Made by a program: the position numbers and the translations under genes
NCBI GenBank assembly: GCA_029247205.1
Contig: JAQWLT010000054.1
Coordinates: forward strand, 1 to 52,264
DNA from: Phycisphaerales bacterium
GTDB taxonomy: Bacteria; Planctomycetota; Phycisphaerae; Phycisphaerales; SM1A02
Reading direction: 5' to 3'
Length of the DNA: 52,264 nucleotides
The notes under the pieces: generated by a model
What the model was told of the DNA's origin: nothing
The model's input: the letters and a program-made list of their open reading frames with translations, nothing else
Databases searched by the model: none
Part shown: one piece after another, positions 1 to 8,361 of the stretch
Layout of the letters: every line of letters starts with the position of its first letter
How positions within the stretch are numbered: position 1 is the stretch's first letter

Positions 1-755
1 ACAAGAAATCGCCGTACATCATGGCGAACCATCTGCTCGATGTCTTCTGGCGTGCGAATGCCAGATTCGGTGACCAAAATGTCGCGGTGTTCGTCGACAA
101 ACTCGAGTAGCCGAACGGTATTGCTGATGTCTGTCTGCATCGTCTTGAGGTTACGATTGTTGATCCCCAGCAGCATGAAGCTTGGGTGCGGGAATCCGAT
201 GTACCGGCGGACTTTCAGCAGGTTCTCGATGTCGTGGACCTCGACTAATGCCGTCATTTCCAACTCATGCGTCAGAATGAGCATGTCCATTAATTGGCCT
301 TCGCTGAGGCACTCAGAAATGAGCAGTACGGCGTCAGCACCAGCGGCGCGGGCTTCCCAAATCTGCCAAGTATCGATCAGAAAGTCCTTTCGGAGGACCG
401 GGATTCTGACGGACTCCTTGATTACAGCGATCGTGTCAAGTGATCCACCAAAGAAGTGTTCATCCGTCAAGCATGAGATCGCAATAGCTCCCGCGTTTTC
501 GTACTGTAGAGCTATGTCTACAGGATCGAAGTGCGAGCGGATCTCACCAGCCGAGGGGCTGCAGCGTTTGATTTCCGCAATGACGTTGACACCACCCGGC
601 CCATTGCCATTGGAGACGGCTGCAAAGAAGTTGCGTGGATGCGGCATGTCCGCAACGCGTTGCTGCAACTCCTCCAATCCACACGCCTCGCGCCGGGCCT
701 TTACCTCGGCGCGTTTGTGCTCGACGATTGTTGCAAGTGTAGGTGTGTTGCTCAT
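1..755 (-). CDS. trpC: indole-3-glycerol phosphate synthase TrpC (3' end beyond window)
   Basis: Closes the indole ring of tryptophan, converting carboxyphenylaminodeoxyribulose phosphate to indole-3-glycerol phosphate in the cytoplasm. The reading frame begins at the ATG at 755-753 (MSNTPTLATIVEHKR) and stays open to the left edge, so about 251 residues are present and the C-terminus is cut. Visible family motifs, in order: IAEIKRCSPSAG (phosphate and substrate site), PVLRKDFLID with the catalytic lysine, ADAVLLI, TALVEVH, LGINNRNL and ESGI. It is divergent from the CPBP protease gene and lies near trpS, but no other trp biosynthesis gene is visible. Identity is secure from the motifs. Confidence 0.95.
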   Translation of the reverse strand, partial: MSNTPTLATIVEHKRAEVKARREACGLEELQQRVADMPHPRNFFAAVSNGNGPGGVNVIAEIKRCSPSAGEIRSHFDPVDIALQYENAGAIAISCLTDEHFFGGSLDTIAVIKESVRIPVLRKDFLIDTWQIWEARAAGADAVLLISECLSEGQLMDMLILTHELEMTALVEVHDIENLLKVRRYIGFPHPSFMLLGINNRNLKTMQTDISNTVRLLEFVDEHRDILVTESGIRTPEDIEQMVRHDVRRFL

Positions 756-768
756 AGTGGTTGGCTGC

Positions 769-1698
769 ATGACGACCGCAGCAGGCGCTACTGTAGCCGC
801 GAGTGAGGCATCTGCAGCGTTCCAAATGGAAACAGAGGCGATACCAACGTGGCCAATCGTCGTTGGGGCCTTTGCTGCAGTGGTCTTTGCAGGTTCTGGT
901 TGGTGGCGACTTCGCCGGATTCCCATTCGCCCGTGGCGATTTGGCCCAGGTGCCGGCCTCGTAACTTTTATTTTGGCCATCGTCGCTGGGGCGGTCAGCT
1001 CAAGCATCGCGATGATGGTGATGGGGGTTGAACTCAACGAGCAGAGCCCACTTTCTGAGATATTGCCGATCATGCTTGTGGGTTGGTTTGCCCAGTTAGG
1101 CGTTGCCGCCTGCTTGCCCATGATTCGAAGTGTGGTCGATCCACCGATGACCTTTCGTGACTATCGCATGCCTCGCAGAGGGTCCAGCTGCCCTGATCGC
1201 CGCAAGCCACGCTGGGTCGCTTCAATTGCTGGGCTCTTCGGGCTGCTCTTCTTTTGGCCGATGACGCTTGCCGCGGCGGGTCTCGCAGGTTTGTTGTGGC
1301 AGTTCTTCACCACAGAGCCCCCATCGGTGATTGCGCACACCTTTCTCGGTCAACTTGCTGATGCTGGCCCGAGTGCCGCGAGTGTGTCCACGATCGTGGC
1401 GGTGATCATTTTGCCCGCTGTGGTTGAAGAAACGCTCTACCGGGGGCTGCTGCAAGAGTCGCTTCGCAGGGCCAAACTTTTTAGTTCTGGCGCTCCATGG
1501 CAGTCAATCATCTTGGCGAGCTTGCTCTTTACGGCCATGCATATTGGTGCGGTCGACCCTCACGGTCTTGCTGGGCTGTTCGTGCTCTCTCTTGGATTTG
1601 GCTGGGTGTACGCCAAGACAGGCCGATTGACCGCTTCAATCACGATGCATATGGCCTTCAATGCCGGCAACATTCTGCTGGCTGTTCCGTGGTTGTAG
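769..1698 (+). CDS. CPBP-family intramembrane metalloprotease
   Basis: A multi-pass membrane protein of about 309 residues. Hydrophobic segments occur near residues 25-45, 60-85, 95-115 and 145-170, followed by the CPBP core. The family signatures are visible: EETLYRGLLQ (EExxxR), a histidine in LLFTAMHIGAV, and HMAFNAGN near the C-terminus. Members are glutamic-type membrane proteases related to Rce1; the substrate here is unknown. The start is uncertain: the frame is open upstream across the antisense of trpC. I chose the ATG at 769 because earlier in-frame GTG/TTG codons (745, 748) would overlap the trpC start; GTG 757 is also possible. Confidence 0.8.
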   Translation: MTTAAGATVAASEASAAFQMETEAIPTWPIVVGAFAAVVFAGSGWWRLRRIPIRPWRFGPGAGLVTFILAIVAGAVSSSIAMMVMGVELNEQSPLSEILPIMLVGWFAQLGVAACLPMIRSVVDPPMTFRDYRMPRRGSSCPDRRKPRWVASIAGLFGLLFFWPMTLAAAGLAGLLWQFFTTEPPSVIAHTFLGQLADAGPSAASVSTIVAVIILPAVVEETLYRGLLQESLRRAKLFSSGAPWQSIILASLLFTAMHIGAVDPHGLAGLFVLSLGFGWVYAKTGRLTASITMHMAFNAGNILLAVPWL

Positions 1699-1705
1699 TG
1701 CCCGG

Positions 1706-1711
1706 TATCCT
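1706..1711 (+). promoter_or_regulatory. candidate -10 box (TATCCT) of trpS
   Basis: TATCCT lies 9 bases before the chosen trpS ATG and just after the CPBP stop. It fits the TAnnnT box seen close to several starts in this window. No convincing -35 element or Shine-Dalgarno sequence is visible. Confidence 0.35.
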
Positions 1712-1720
1712 GTGCATGCA

Positions 1721-2791
1721 ATGACCACGAGACAACGTGTATTGACAGGCGACACGCCCACGGGAAACCTCCATATCGGCCACTGGGTCGGCTCGGTTAA
1801 ACGCCGCGTCGAGTTACAGTCGCACCATGACTGTTTCTTCTTGATTGCGAATCTGCACGCCTACACAACGCGGGCTGACGATCCCGAGGCAGTCCATCGC
1901 GACTGCATCGAGGTGGCCCGCGACGCACTGGCGATGGGTGTCGATCCTAAGCAGGCGGCGATCTTTCTGCAAAGTGAAGTGCCGGCCCTGGCAGAACTGA
2001 CGTATTTGTTTGCCATGCTGCTGCCATTTAATCGTGTCATGCGAAATCCGACACTCAAAGATGAGTTGCAGGTGAAGGGGCTTGCCGATTCTTATTCGTT
2101 TGGATTTCCTCTCTACACAGTGGGTCAAACAGCTGACATACTCGCGTTTCGTGCGCATAGCGTGCCGGTTGGCGAAGATCAGGTGCCACATCTTGAACTC
2201 ACAAGAGAAGTAGCGAGGCGATTCAATAAGATGTACTGCGGTGTGGCTGACAAGGCGCCGGACGAAGAGCATGAGCAACTCGGTGGCGTCTTTCCAATTC
2301 CCCTCGCAGACGTGGGTAAGGTTGGTCGGCTCATTGGCACCGATGGGCAGCACAAGATGAGTAAGTCACTCGGGAATACAATTCACATCATCGATACGCC
2401 GAAGCAAGTGAAGAAGAAGATTGGCAAAATCTACACTGGCCAAGACAGCCGCCAGCCCACTGACCCAGGCATCATTGATCCAGAGAAGAACCCGCTCTTT
2501 CAATACCTTGATGTCTTTGTCGAAGATGAAACACTGAAGGCAGATATTTGCGACCGATACGAACGGGGTGACAACATCGGTGATGGCGAAGTGAAGATGC
2601 TTGTTGCTGATGCGATCAATCAACTGCTCGAACCCATGCGTGAGCGTCGCAAGCAGTACGAAGATGATTTAACGGTGCTTGCGGTGCTCCGAGATGGCAC
2701 CGCCCGGGCCATTGCGGCTACCGAAGAAACCCTCACGATGGCCAAAGAGGCAGCAGGAACAGGGTTTTTCCCGCGTACCGTGTCGATTTAA
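1721..2791 (+). CDS. trpS: tryptophanyl-tRNA synthetase
   Basis: Charges tRNA-Trp with tryptophan; class I synthetase, cytoplasmic. The 356-residue product shows the ATP-binding HIGH motif in GNLHIGHWVGS at the N-terminus and HKMSKSLGN (KMSKS loop) in the second half. The substrate-pocket region GFPLYTVGQTADILAF and VGEDQVPHLELTREVARRFN are typical of TrpRS. The ATG at 1721 gives MTTRQRVLTGDTPTGNLHIGH, the normal bacterial N-terminus; the frame is open upstream but those 20 residues overlap the CPBP gene. Slightly longer than the usual 330-340 residues. The start lies 22 bases after the CPBP stop. Confidence 0.97.
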   Translation: MTTRQRVLTGDTPTGNLHIGHWVGSVKRRVELQSHHDCFFLIANLHAYTTRADDPEAVHRDCIEVARDALAMGVDPKQAAIFLQSEVPALAELTYLFAMLLPFNRVMRNPTLKDELQVKGLADSYSFGFPLYTVGQTADILAFRAHSVPVGEDQVPHLELTREVARRFNKMYCGVADKAPDEEHEQLGGVFPIPLADVGKVGRLIGTDGQHKMSKSLGNTIHIIDTPKQVKKKIGKIYTGQDSRQPTDPGIIDPEKNPLFQYLDVFVEDETLKADICDRYERGDNIGDGEVKMLVADAINQLLEPMRERRKQYEDDLTVLAVLRDGTARAIAATEETLTMAKEAAGTGFFPRTVSI

Positions 2792-2855
2792 GTTCTTGCT
2801 GCCGGTCCTTTGGGGCGTGCTTCTTCGGGCATACCGCAAGTTGCAATAGCACATC

Positions 2856-3008
2856 ATGAGGTACTGGCAGGATCTTCAGGATCCTGCGAGGTTTGCTGTG
2901 TTTTTGAAAGCGATGGAGCAAATGATCCATAAGGGGGTGGTCATCAAACTCGATGGGGTCACCAACTCGCGAGAGGTAGAGTCACTATTTGTGCTCTATT
3001 CGGGTTGA
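2856..3008 (+). CDS. possible 50-residue small protein
   Basis: An ATG-to-TGA frame starting MRYWQDLQDPARFAVF and ending ESLFVLYSG. Residues 11-30 could form an amphipathic helix, followed by alternating hydrophobic residues (GVVIKLDG). The composition looks more protein-like than the antisense frames around it. There is no clear Shine-Dalgarno sequence and I recognise no family. It sits 64 bases after trpS and could be co-transcribed with it. Confidence 0.3.
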   Translation: MRYWQDLQDPARFAVFLKAMEQMIHKGVVIKLDGVTNSREVESLFVLYSG

Positions 3009-3022
3009 TACCTGGCAGTAGG

Positions 3023-3102
3023 GTGGTCACGTGGACCACAAGCAGGTGGAAATCTGCGACTATTGGGGTCTACTCCCACCAATGACCGATACCAATTATC
3101 GG
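3023..3102 (+). ncRNA. cluster of four tandem hairpins, candidate structured RNA
   Basis: Four inverted repeats follow each other with spacers of 2-4 bases: GTGGTC/GACCAC (3023-3039, 5-base loop), GCAG/CTGC (3042-3057), ATTGG/CCAAT (3062-3083) and CCGAT/ATCGG (3086-3102, 7-base loop). The strand is not determined by the sequence; plus is assumed because both neighbours are on plus. It may be a leader element of xerD, a terminator region of trpS or a separate RNA. No known RNA family is recognised. Confidence 0.3.
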
Positions 3103-3311
3103 CATGGATGCCCCCGCAAGAGACTGTTGCCCCTTTGTTGACTTTGGTCACGCCCGTTGTGGTGATCGATTTCGGCTTGATAGCTTGAGCGAGGCGCTAG
3201 AGACGTGTTTCTCGGACGCATACTCCCAGTGCCCTTCCTACACGGCCTTGAATCGCCGCTTTGGCGAGGCGGGCCCACCACCTGTTGCTGTTGTTATCAC
3301 GGTGTCATTAC

Positions 3312-4241
3312 ATGGCCAGCGCCAACAGCTTCGCCCAACAGGTTCGTGATTTCCTGACTTGGCTGCGGGTCGAGGGCGGTCTCTCGCCCGCGACGCTCTC
3401 AGCCTACGGTTCGGATCTTCGCGATCTTGGCGATGACCTTCGCTCGAAGGGAATTGCCGACCTCAATTTGGTCGGGCCACGTGATCTTGCAAGTCATGTT
3501 CAAACCCTACACCGCGAACGAGATATGCAGCCAAGCAGTATCGCGCGGCACCTTTCTACCATTCGCGTTTTCTTTCGATGGCTTGAAGCCGAACGTCGCA
3601 TCGATCGCAGTCCTGCTGGACCGCTTGTGCCACCCACGCGGTGGAAGCGACTGCCGGGCGTCTTGACGCCCAAACAAATGAAGACCCTTATCGAGGCAGC
3701 CTCTACTGATACGGGTCGCCTGTGGCAACGCAACCGGGCGATGGTTGAAGTGATGTACGCCGCCGGTCTTCGCGCGAGCGAAGTATGCACACTTCGCGTC
3801 ACTGATTGGAAGCAGGAATTGTCGGTCGTTCTTGTTACTGGCAAGGGAGATAAGCAGCGGCTTGTTCCGCTTGGGGCGCCAGCTATCTCCGCCATCGAGC
3901 AGTACGTTACAGAACTTCGCCCGCATCTTGCGAGGTTTGAAGATGGCCGAGCTGACGAGCGGCTCTTGCTCTCACACTCTGGCCGACCGCTGGAGCGGGT
4001 TGCGGTGTGGCAGATCATCCGAAGGCTTGCCACACAGGCAGGCTTGAAGGATGTGCATCCACACATGCTGCGTCATAGTTTCGCCACACATATGCTTGCT
4101 GGGGGCGCTGATTTGCGGGTGGTGCAAGAGTTACTCGGCCACGCTGATATCGGTACGACGCAGATCTATACGCATATTGATCGTTCGCGACTCCGCGATG
4201 TCGTTCAGCAGTGTCTTCCACGCAAGAAGAAGTCTGCGTAG
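3312..4241 (+). CDS. xerD: tyrosine recombinase, XerD type
   Basis: Site-specific recombinase that resolves chromosome dimers at dif together with a XerC partner. The 309-residue product has the N-terminal SAM-like core-binding domain (about 1-95) and the catalytic domain with all expected residues: Arg in AAGLRASEV, Lys in GKGDKQR, HMLRHSFATH (HxxR), LLGHADI and the nucleophilic Tyr in TQIYTHI. The stretch GADLRVVQELLGHADI is closer to XerD than to XerC. ATG 3312 gives MASANSFAQQVRDFLTWLR, a normal Xer N-terminus; an earlier in-frame ATG at 3261 would add 17 poor residues. No dif-like site is seen in the window, so an integrase role cannot be formally excluded. Confidence 0.9.
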   Translation: MASANSFAQQVRDFLTWLRVEGGLSPATLSAYGSDLRDLGDDLRSKGIADLNLVGPRDLASHVQTLHRERDMQPSSIARHLSTIRVFFRWLEAERRIDRSPAGPLVPPTRWKRLPGVLTPKQMKTLIEAASTDTGRLWQRNRAMVEVMYAAGLRASEVCTLRVTDWKQELSVVLVTGKGDKQRLVPLGAPAISAIEQYVTELRPHLARFEDGRADERLLLSHSGRPLERVAVWQIIRRLATQAGLKDVHPHMLRHSFATHMLAGGADLRVVQELLGHADIGTTQIYTHIDRSRLRDVVQQCLPRKKKSA

Positions 4242-4259
4242 AAAGTAACTTTCCTCTGC

Positions 4260-4265
4260 GGAGGG
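4260..4265 (+). promoter_or_regulatory. Shine-Dalgarno of the 388-residue secreted protein gene
   Basis: GGAGGG with a 6-base spacer to the ATG at 4272. It fixes the start of that gene and shows that canonical ribosome binding sites are used here alongside apparently leaderless genes. Confidence 0.7.
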
Positions 4266-4271
4266 ACTACT

Positions 4272-5438
4272 ATGAACGACATGTTGAATCTGCTCTTGTG
4301 TGCGGTTCTGTCGACTTTTGCGGCCCCCCACGATGAAGTACAAGCATTCCAGCTTGCTGGTGTCGAGCCCATCGTGGCGCCAAGTGACTTCCGATTATTT
4401 GTTTCGGACTTGCAACTTGGATTAGATGAGCGGGACGCTGCCGATTTGCTTCTTGACGATTATGCCGCGAGCATGCGAACGGTTCTAAGTGATCTTAGGG
4501 CACACCAGGCGGCAGACCGCGATCGACTTGAAGCAGCACTATCGGGCAAGATCAGATTGGATGCTCATACGATTCGAGAGATTCGTATTGCACTGCTGAC
4601 AATTGTGGCTGATGCATGTCAGTTAGCTGATGGGCACATTTCTGAAATGATCGAATGGGCTGTGCTTCTCTCGCCAGCGGATGCGAGCACAATTTCCCAA
4701 GCCACTGGCCGCTTTGAGCGTCGGGTCTTTCTTGTCGGTGGTAATCGCGAGGGGCTTGTTGATATCACAATTCTGGCAGAAGAAGCAAGCAAAGAGGAAC
4801 TCAGTGCTGCTGATTCTGACACCATCGATATGACTCTTGGTAGCTACAACAAGTCCATTGCAGCAATTGCTCGGTCAGACGCGGTACATGTACGCGACGC
4901 GCGAATACAAGACGGAATTGCAGCCCTGCGAAGCCAGAACGACGCGAGAAGATCTTTGCAACAAGATCTCGCAATGCAGTGGATCATGCGGATGGAATTG
5001 CAAGATGCAGCCGTCTCCGGTATTGCCAAAATATTAGATGATGAAGCTACAGCTGCTTGGCAAGCACGCGCGAATCAATCGCTCTTTCCCAGCGTCTGTG
5101 GTCGACTTGATGCCGACCGGGCACATAGATGGGCGCAGGCCAACGTGAGCAACACGGTCTCCGCGGTTGGGCAGAAGTGCATCGACACATCAATGCCTCG
5201 TCTCCTGTCGCTTCGGGCTGAAGCCATGACACTGCTCCGAGAAGGTCGCAGTCTCGGTGTTGATCTTGATCACGAAGCAGCTTCGCTTGTCGAACCTGCT
5301 TATGAATTACGAATGAAGTACCTGCGAAACAGCGGCGAACGGTCGGTATTGGAACAGGAAATGCTCGATTGTGTACTTCGTCCGCTCACCGATGGCCAAC
5401 GCGCTGCGGTACGTCGGTTAATCATGACTGGGGAGTGA
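4272..5438 (+). CDS. secreted helical-repeat protein of unknown function
   Basis: I do not recognise a described family. The 388-residue product starts with a signal peptide-like stretch (MNDMLNLLLCAVLSTFAAP) and is otherwise predicted mostly helical and hydrophilic. A recurrent motif, roughly L-S/T-x-x-D/E-x-x-A-(5-8)-Y-(3)-hydrophobic, appears near residues 48-68 (LDERDAADLLLDDYAASM), 176-198 (ELSAADSDTIDMTLGSYNKS), 330-350 and, partly, 372-384 (LTDGQRAAVRRLI). The same motif recurs in the 841-residue product at 11536-14061, and the LTxxQR form recalls Spy/CpxP helical proteins. It starts 30 bases after xerD with a strong ribosome binding site. Its last 17 bases overlap the end of the convergent dus gene. 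Confidence 0.75.
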   Translation: MNDMLNLLLCAVLSTFAAPHDEVQAFQLAGVEPIVAPSDFRLFVSDLQLGLDERDAADLLLDDYAASMRTVLSDLRAHQAADRDRLEAALSGKIRLDAHTIREIRIALLTIVADACQLADGHISEMIEWAVLLSPADASTISQATGRFERRVFLVGGNREGLVDITILAEEASKEELSAADSDTIDMTLGSYNKSIAAIARSDAVHVRDARIQDGIAALRSQNDARRSLQQDLAMQWIMRMELQDAAVSGIAKILDDEATAAWQARANQSLFPSVCGRLDADRAHRWAQANVSNTVSAVGQKCIDTSMPRLLSLRAEAMTLLREGRSLGVDLDHEAASLVEPAYELRMKYLRNSGERSVLEQEMLDCVLRPLTDGQRAAVRRLIMTGE

Positions 5439-6549
5439 CATACCACCGATCGAGTACGGCTTGCCAGTCAGCAGCTGACTTGACACTAATGAACGCCTTG
5501 CGGACGGTTTCGGCATCGTCATGGTGGACGGAAAAGCGAATTCCAAACTTTCGCATCATGCGAGACCCACCGGCTTCGCCGTGAAGGGCTATGCATAGGC
5601 GGAAGTGATCAAGCAGCGCATCTCGTTGCTCTGCGATGGTGGGGGCCGCAGTGATCTTCCCGGACATCAGCTGCCTTGCTTGGCGAAATATCCACGGGTT
5701 GCCGATGCATCCGCGCGCTACACTGACGGCATGGACACCAGTCTGCTGCAACATGCGAAAGATGTCGCCGACCTCAAAGATGTCACCGCTCCCAAAGATC
5801 ACTCGGTCGGGAAATCGCTTGGTGAGTGATGCGAGAAAGGGCCACTTCGATGGGCCAATATACTTTTGCTCTACCGTGCGCCCGTGCACCGTTGCCCAGG
5901 CATAGCCCAGTTCATAGACGCTGTCGAATATGCGATCGAAGTTCAGGGCCATTTCAGGCGTGTCATCCCAGGCCCTACGCATCTTGACTGTGCACGGAAT
6001 GTGATCGGGGACGGCGTCACGGACGGACTTCAGTACTGCGCTCGCTTCTTCTGGGGCCATCAAGAAGTGACCACCCCGTTTGCGACGGCGAACTTTCTTA
6101 ACCGGGCAAGCAAGATTGACGTCCACGACATCATGCCCGAGTTCAACCAGCATGGCAGCACCGCGCCCCATTTCGTCGGGGTCCGTTCCCATTACTTGCC
6201 CGGCAACAGGGTGGTCTTCGAGCCCATGCAAACGATTCTCACTCGGCTCGCCAAGACCGCACTCTTCTCGCAGAATGTCAGGATCTTCTCGTGTGCGCCC
6301 TTTTCCACCGCTAATGAGCGTGCGGTCGAGCAGGGCTTCGGTTACGCAGTACGGGCAGCCATGACGTCGGGCGACCAGACGCATCGCTGCATCAGAGTAG
6401 CCAGCAAGGCCAGCCTGAAAGAAGGGTGCATCAAAGCCATGCACGGTCGATGGAATTCGATTATCGATCGAAATGCTGGCTGCGAATTGCGCTAGCGGTC
6501 CTTCGAGGGTGATGGCGGGGCGGTCGGTGGATGGGGTATGCGTGGACAT
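5422..6549 (-). CDS. tRNA-dihydrouridine synthase (Dus family)
   Basis: FMN-dependent enzyme reducing uridines in the tRNA D-loop with NADPH. The 375-residue product has the TIM-barrel motifs in order: FFQAGLAGYSDAAMR (the APMxGxSD position), DVNLACPVKKV with the catalytic cysteine, TVKMRRAWDD, the tRNA and substrate loop HGRTVEQKYIGPSKW, FGSGDI (usual GNGDI) and ARGCIGNPWIF. ATG 6549 (MSTHTPSTD) is chosen; the frame is open 12 codons further without a good site. The N-terminus carries about 40 residues before the barrel, longer than the DusB norm of about 320. Which Dus subgroup it belongs to cannot be settled by eye. Confidence 0.92.
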   Translation of the reverse strand: MSTHTPSTDRPAITLEGPLAQFAASISIDNRIPSTVHGFDAPFFQAGLAGYSDAAMRLVARRHGCPYCVTEALLDRTLISGGKGRTREDPDILREECGLGEPSENRLHGLEDHPVAGQVMGTDPDEMGRGAAMLVELGHDVVDVNLACPVKKVRRRKRGGHFLMAPEEASAVLKSVRDAVPDHIPCTVKMRRAWDDTPEMALNFDRIFDSVYELGYAWATVHGRTVEQKYIGPSKWPFLASLTKRFPDRVIFGSGDIFEVGDIFRMLQQTGVHAVSVARGCIGNPWIFRQARQLMSGKITAAPTIAEQRDALLDHFRLCIALHGEAGGSRMMRKFGIRFSVHHDDAETVRKAFISVKSAADWQAVLDRWYVTPQS

Positions 6550-6602
6550 GGCTGTGGTGCATTGTCGCGTTGATCGGCCCGGCAAGCAATGCCCACTCTA
6601 GA

Positions 6603-6608
6603 TACGAT
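6603..6608 (+). promoter_or_regulatory. candidate -10 box (TACGAT) of the small lipoprotein gene
   Basis: TACGAT ends 7 bases before the chosen ATG at 6616, within the divergent dus/lipoprotein gap. This spacing would put the transcription start at or next to the initiation codon. Confidence 0.35.
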
Positions 6609-6615
6609 GGGTCAC

Positions 6616-7032
6616 ATGCGAATGCTCCTGCTGGCGATGCTTCTGGTGCCGATGGCTTGCCATCGCCCTAATTTTGATCCTTCCAAGGCGCGTGGCGCCT
6701 ATCCCTACGATCTACACTCGACTGCGACGATCCCTGTCGAGGTCTTTCGAGATGGCACCACGATCACGATCATGAATTCAACTGCTGGGGGCTGGGCGGA
6801 TGCGATGATTTGGATCAATCAGCGTTTCAGCGCGCCAGTGAGTGGGCTCGCTGCAGGGCAGATGATTGAAATGGACCTCGTTGACTTTCGTGACAATATC
6901 GGTGAGTCATATCCAGCAGGCGGTATGTGGGCAACGCGGCGAACGATGCCAGTGCGGATGGTTGAGTTGCAGGCAAACGCGGACGGGCCACTGGTTGGCC
7001 TGATTGCTATTCGTCAGAACGATCTCGACTGA
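6616..7032 (+). CDS. small predicted lipoprotein, function unknown
   Basis: A product of 138 residues when started at ATG 6616: MRMLLLAMLLVPMACHRP, a short signal with a lipobox-like PMAC, so Cys15 is the likely lipidated residue. The mature part is beta-rich (ATIPVEVFRDGTTITIMNST, then PVRMVELQANADGPLVGLIAI) and resembles a single immunoglobulin-like or C2-like fold, but I name no family. The frame is open nine codons upstream to an ATG at 6589; the later start is preferred because it opens directly on the signal peptide and has a TACGAT box 7 bases upstream. It converges on folA with a 6-base gap. Confidence 0.7.
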   Translation: MRMLLLAMLLVPMACHRPNFDPSKARGAYPYDLHSTATIPVEVFRDGTTITIMNSTAGGWADAMIWINQRFSAPVSGLAAGQMIEMDLVDFRDNIGESYPAGGMWATRRTMPVRMVELQANADGPLVGLIAIRQNDLD

Positions 7033-7038
7033 CCTGCG

Positions 7039-7527
7039 TCATGCTCGAGTCCAAGACTCGAATGTGAAGGCATGAGCGTGACGATCGTCAGCGGCATGAT
7101 CAATAGATTCTCGACACGTCCACCCATCGTCCAGAGATGGAAAGCTGGTATCTCCGTCAAGCGTGGTGTGTATGCGAGTTATCTCCACAGCATCAGCATC
7201 GTCCATAAAGAGTCGATAGATCTCACCCCCGCCGATCACCATCATGCTTGCGGAATCACCACTGGCTTCGAGAGCTTCTTGCTTAGAATGGACGATAACC
7301 GCGCCCGCCGCTATGAAGTTGGCATCGCGTGTGAGCACGAGATTGAGTCGATCGGGGAGCGGTCGCCCAATGGACTCCCATGTTCGGCGGCCCATCACAA
7401 TTGGGTGCCCGGTTGTGAGTCGCTTGAAGCGACGGAGGTCTTCCGGGAGATGCCACGGCATGCCACCGTCACGACCGATGACACCGTTTTCCGAGACCGC
7501 CACAATGAGCAAAATGCGTGGAGGCAT
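7039..7527 (-). CDS. folA: dihydrofolate reductase
   Basis: Reduces dihydrofolate to tetrahydrofolate with NADPH. The 162-residue product has the DHFR hallmarks: ILLIVAVSENGVIGRDGGMPW (N-terminal strand with the Met20-type loop and the W), LPEDLRRFKRLT with the substrate-binding acidic residue, PIVMGRRTWESIGRPLP and MVIGGGEIYRLFM (the GG dinucleotide site). Length matches bacterial FolA (about 160). The ATG lies 4 bases after the thyA stop, the classical thyA-folA arrangement in which FolA recycles the dihydrofolate made by ThyA. Confidence 0.97.
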   Translation of the reverse strand: MPPRILLIVAVSENGVIGRDGGMPWHLPEDLRRFKRLTTGHPIVMGRRTWESIGRPLPDRLNLVLTRDANFIAAGAVIVHSKQEALEASGDSASMMVIGGGEIYRLFMDDADAVEITRIHTTLDGDTSFPSLDDGWTCRESIDHAADDRHAHAFTFESWTRA

Positions 7528-7531
7528 CGGA

Positions 7532-8326
7532 CTAGATGGCTACCGGGGCTGAGATTCGCGGGTGTGGGTCATAGTCAAGAATCGCAATATCGGCTTCTTT
7601 GAAGTCGAATAGGCTCTTGATCGAAGCATTCAACTTCAATGTTGGTAGAGATCGTGGTTCACGAGAAAGCTGTTGTTCAACTTGCTCAACATGATTGCTG
7701 TAGATGTGCGTGTCGCCAAATGTATGCACAAAGTCACCAGGCTCTAGGCCAGTGACTTGCGCAATCATGCAGGTGAGCATCGCGTACGAGGCGATGTTGA
7801 ATGGAACGCCAAGAAAGAGATCGGCACTACGCTGATATAACTGGCACGAGAGCCGACCATTGGCGACATGGAATTGAAACAGCGCGTGGCAGGGAGCGAG
7901 TGCCATCGTGTCAATCTCACCCACATTCCAGGCCGACACGATCAAACGACGGCTATGTGGATCATTCTTGATACTGTGGAGTACTTGCGCGATCTGGTCG
8001 TGAGTCCGGCCATCGGCACCTTTCCACGATCGCCACTGTGCGCCATAGACCGGGCCAAGGTTGCCATGTTCGTCGGCCCACTCATCCCAGATCGTGACAT
8101 TTCGCTCATGCAGCCACGCAACATTGGTGTCTCCACGCAGAAACCACAGCAGCTCGGCAATGATCGACCGAAGGTGTACCTTCTTGGTGGTGATAAGTGG
8201 GAACCCGTCGGCGAGATTAAATCGGAGTTGGCGGCCGAAGACACCAATGGTGCCGGTCCCGGTGCGATCGGGCCTCGGCAAGCCGTTGTCACGAACATCA
8301 CGAAGTAGGTCAAGATACTGTTGCAT
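7532..8326 (-). CDS. thyA: thymidylate synthase
   Basis: Methylates dUMP to dTMP using methylenetetrahydrofolate and releases dihydrofolate. The ATG at 8326 ([15 protein letters not shown]) gives 264 residues, the same length as E. coli ThyA. The catalytic cysteine in [12 protein letters not shown] falls at position 146, the same number as in E. coli. Other motifs: [31 protein letters not shown], the dUMP phosphate arginines in [29 protein letters not shown] and [13 protein letters not shown] three codons upstream is not needed. It lies 35 bases after the ABC ATPase stop and is the fourth gene of the panB-folA run. Confidence 0.98.
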   Translation of the reverse strand: MQQYLDLLRDVRDNGLPRPDRTGTGTIGVFGRQLRFNLADGFPLITTKKVHLRSIIAELLWFLRGDTNVAWLHERNVTIWDEWADEHGNLGPVYGAQWRSWKGADGRTHDQIAQVLHSIKNDPHSRRLIVSAWNVGEIDTMALAPCHALFQFHVANGRLSCQLYQRSADLFLGVPFNIASYAMLTCMIAQVTGLEPGDFVHTFGDTHIYSNHVEQVEQQLSREPRSLPTLKLNASIKSLFDFKEADIAILDYDPHPRISAPVAI

Positions 8327-8361
8327 CGTGTGCAATGTAGCGGATCGCGGAGGGTGGATTC

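Larger units (their letters stand above)
2792..3311. other. 520-base gap between trpS and xerD; structured, mostly non-coding
   Basis: No gene of recognisable family is present. It holds a 50-codon open frame (2856-3008) and then four hairpins packed into 80 bases (3023-3102). From 3103 to 3311 there are further weak inverted repeats but no tRNA or well-known RNA signature that I can recognise. An 81-codon plus-strand frame at 3104 runs out of frame into xerD and has an unconvincing composition. Confidence 0.5.

Noticed and set aside
40-768. Long plus-strand open frame continuous with the CPBP protease gene
   Set aside because: It is antisense to trpC, whose motifs are clear. Its translation is rich in Ser/Arg and has no domain; only the part from about 769 onward is real.
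3104-3349. 81-codon frame before xerD
   Set aside because: It overlaps the xerD start out of frame, has no ribosome binding site and no protein-like pattern; the hairpin-rich gap is better left non-coding.
5866-6495. 209-codon plus-strand open frame
   Set aside because: Antisense to the dihydrouridine synthase gene, which carries every family motif; no domain is recognisable in the antisense product.
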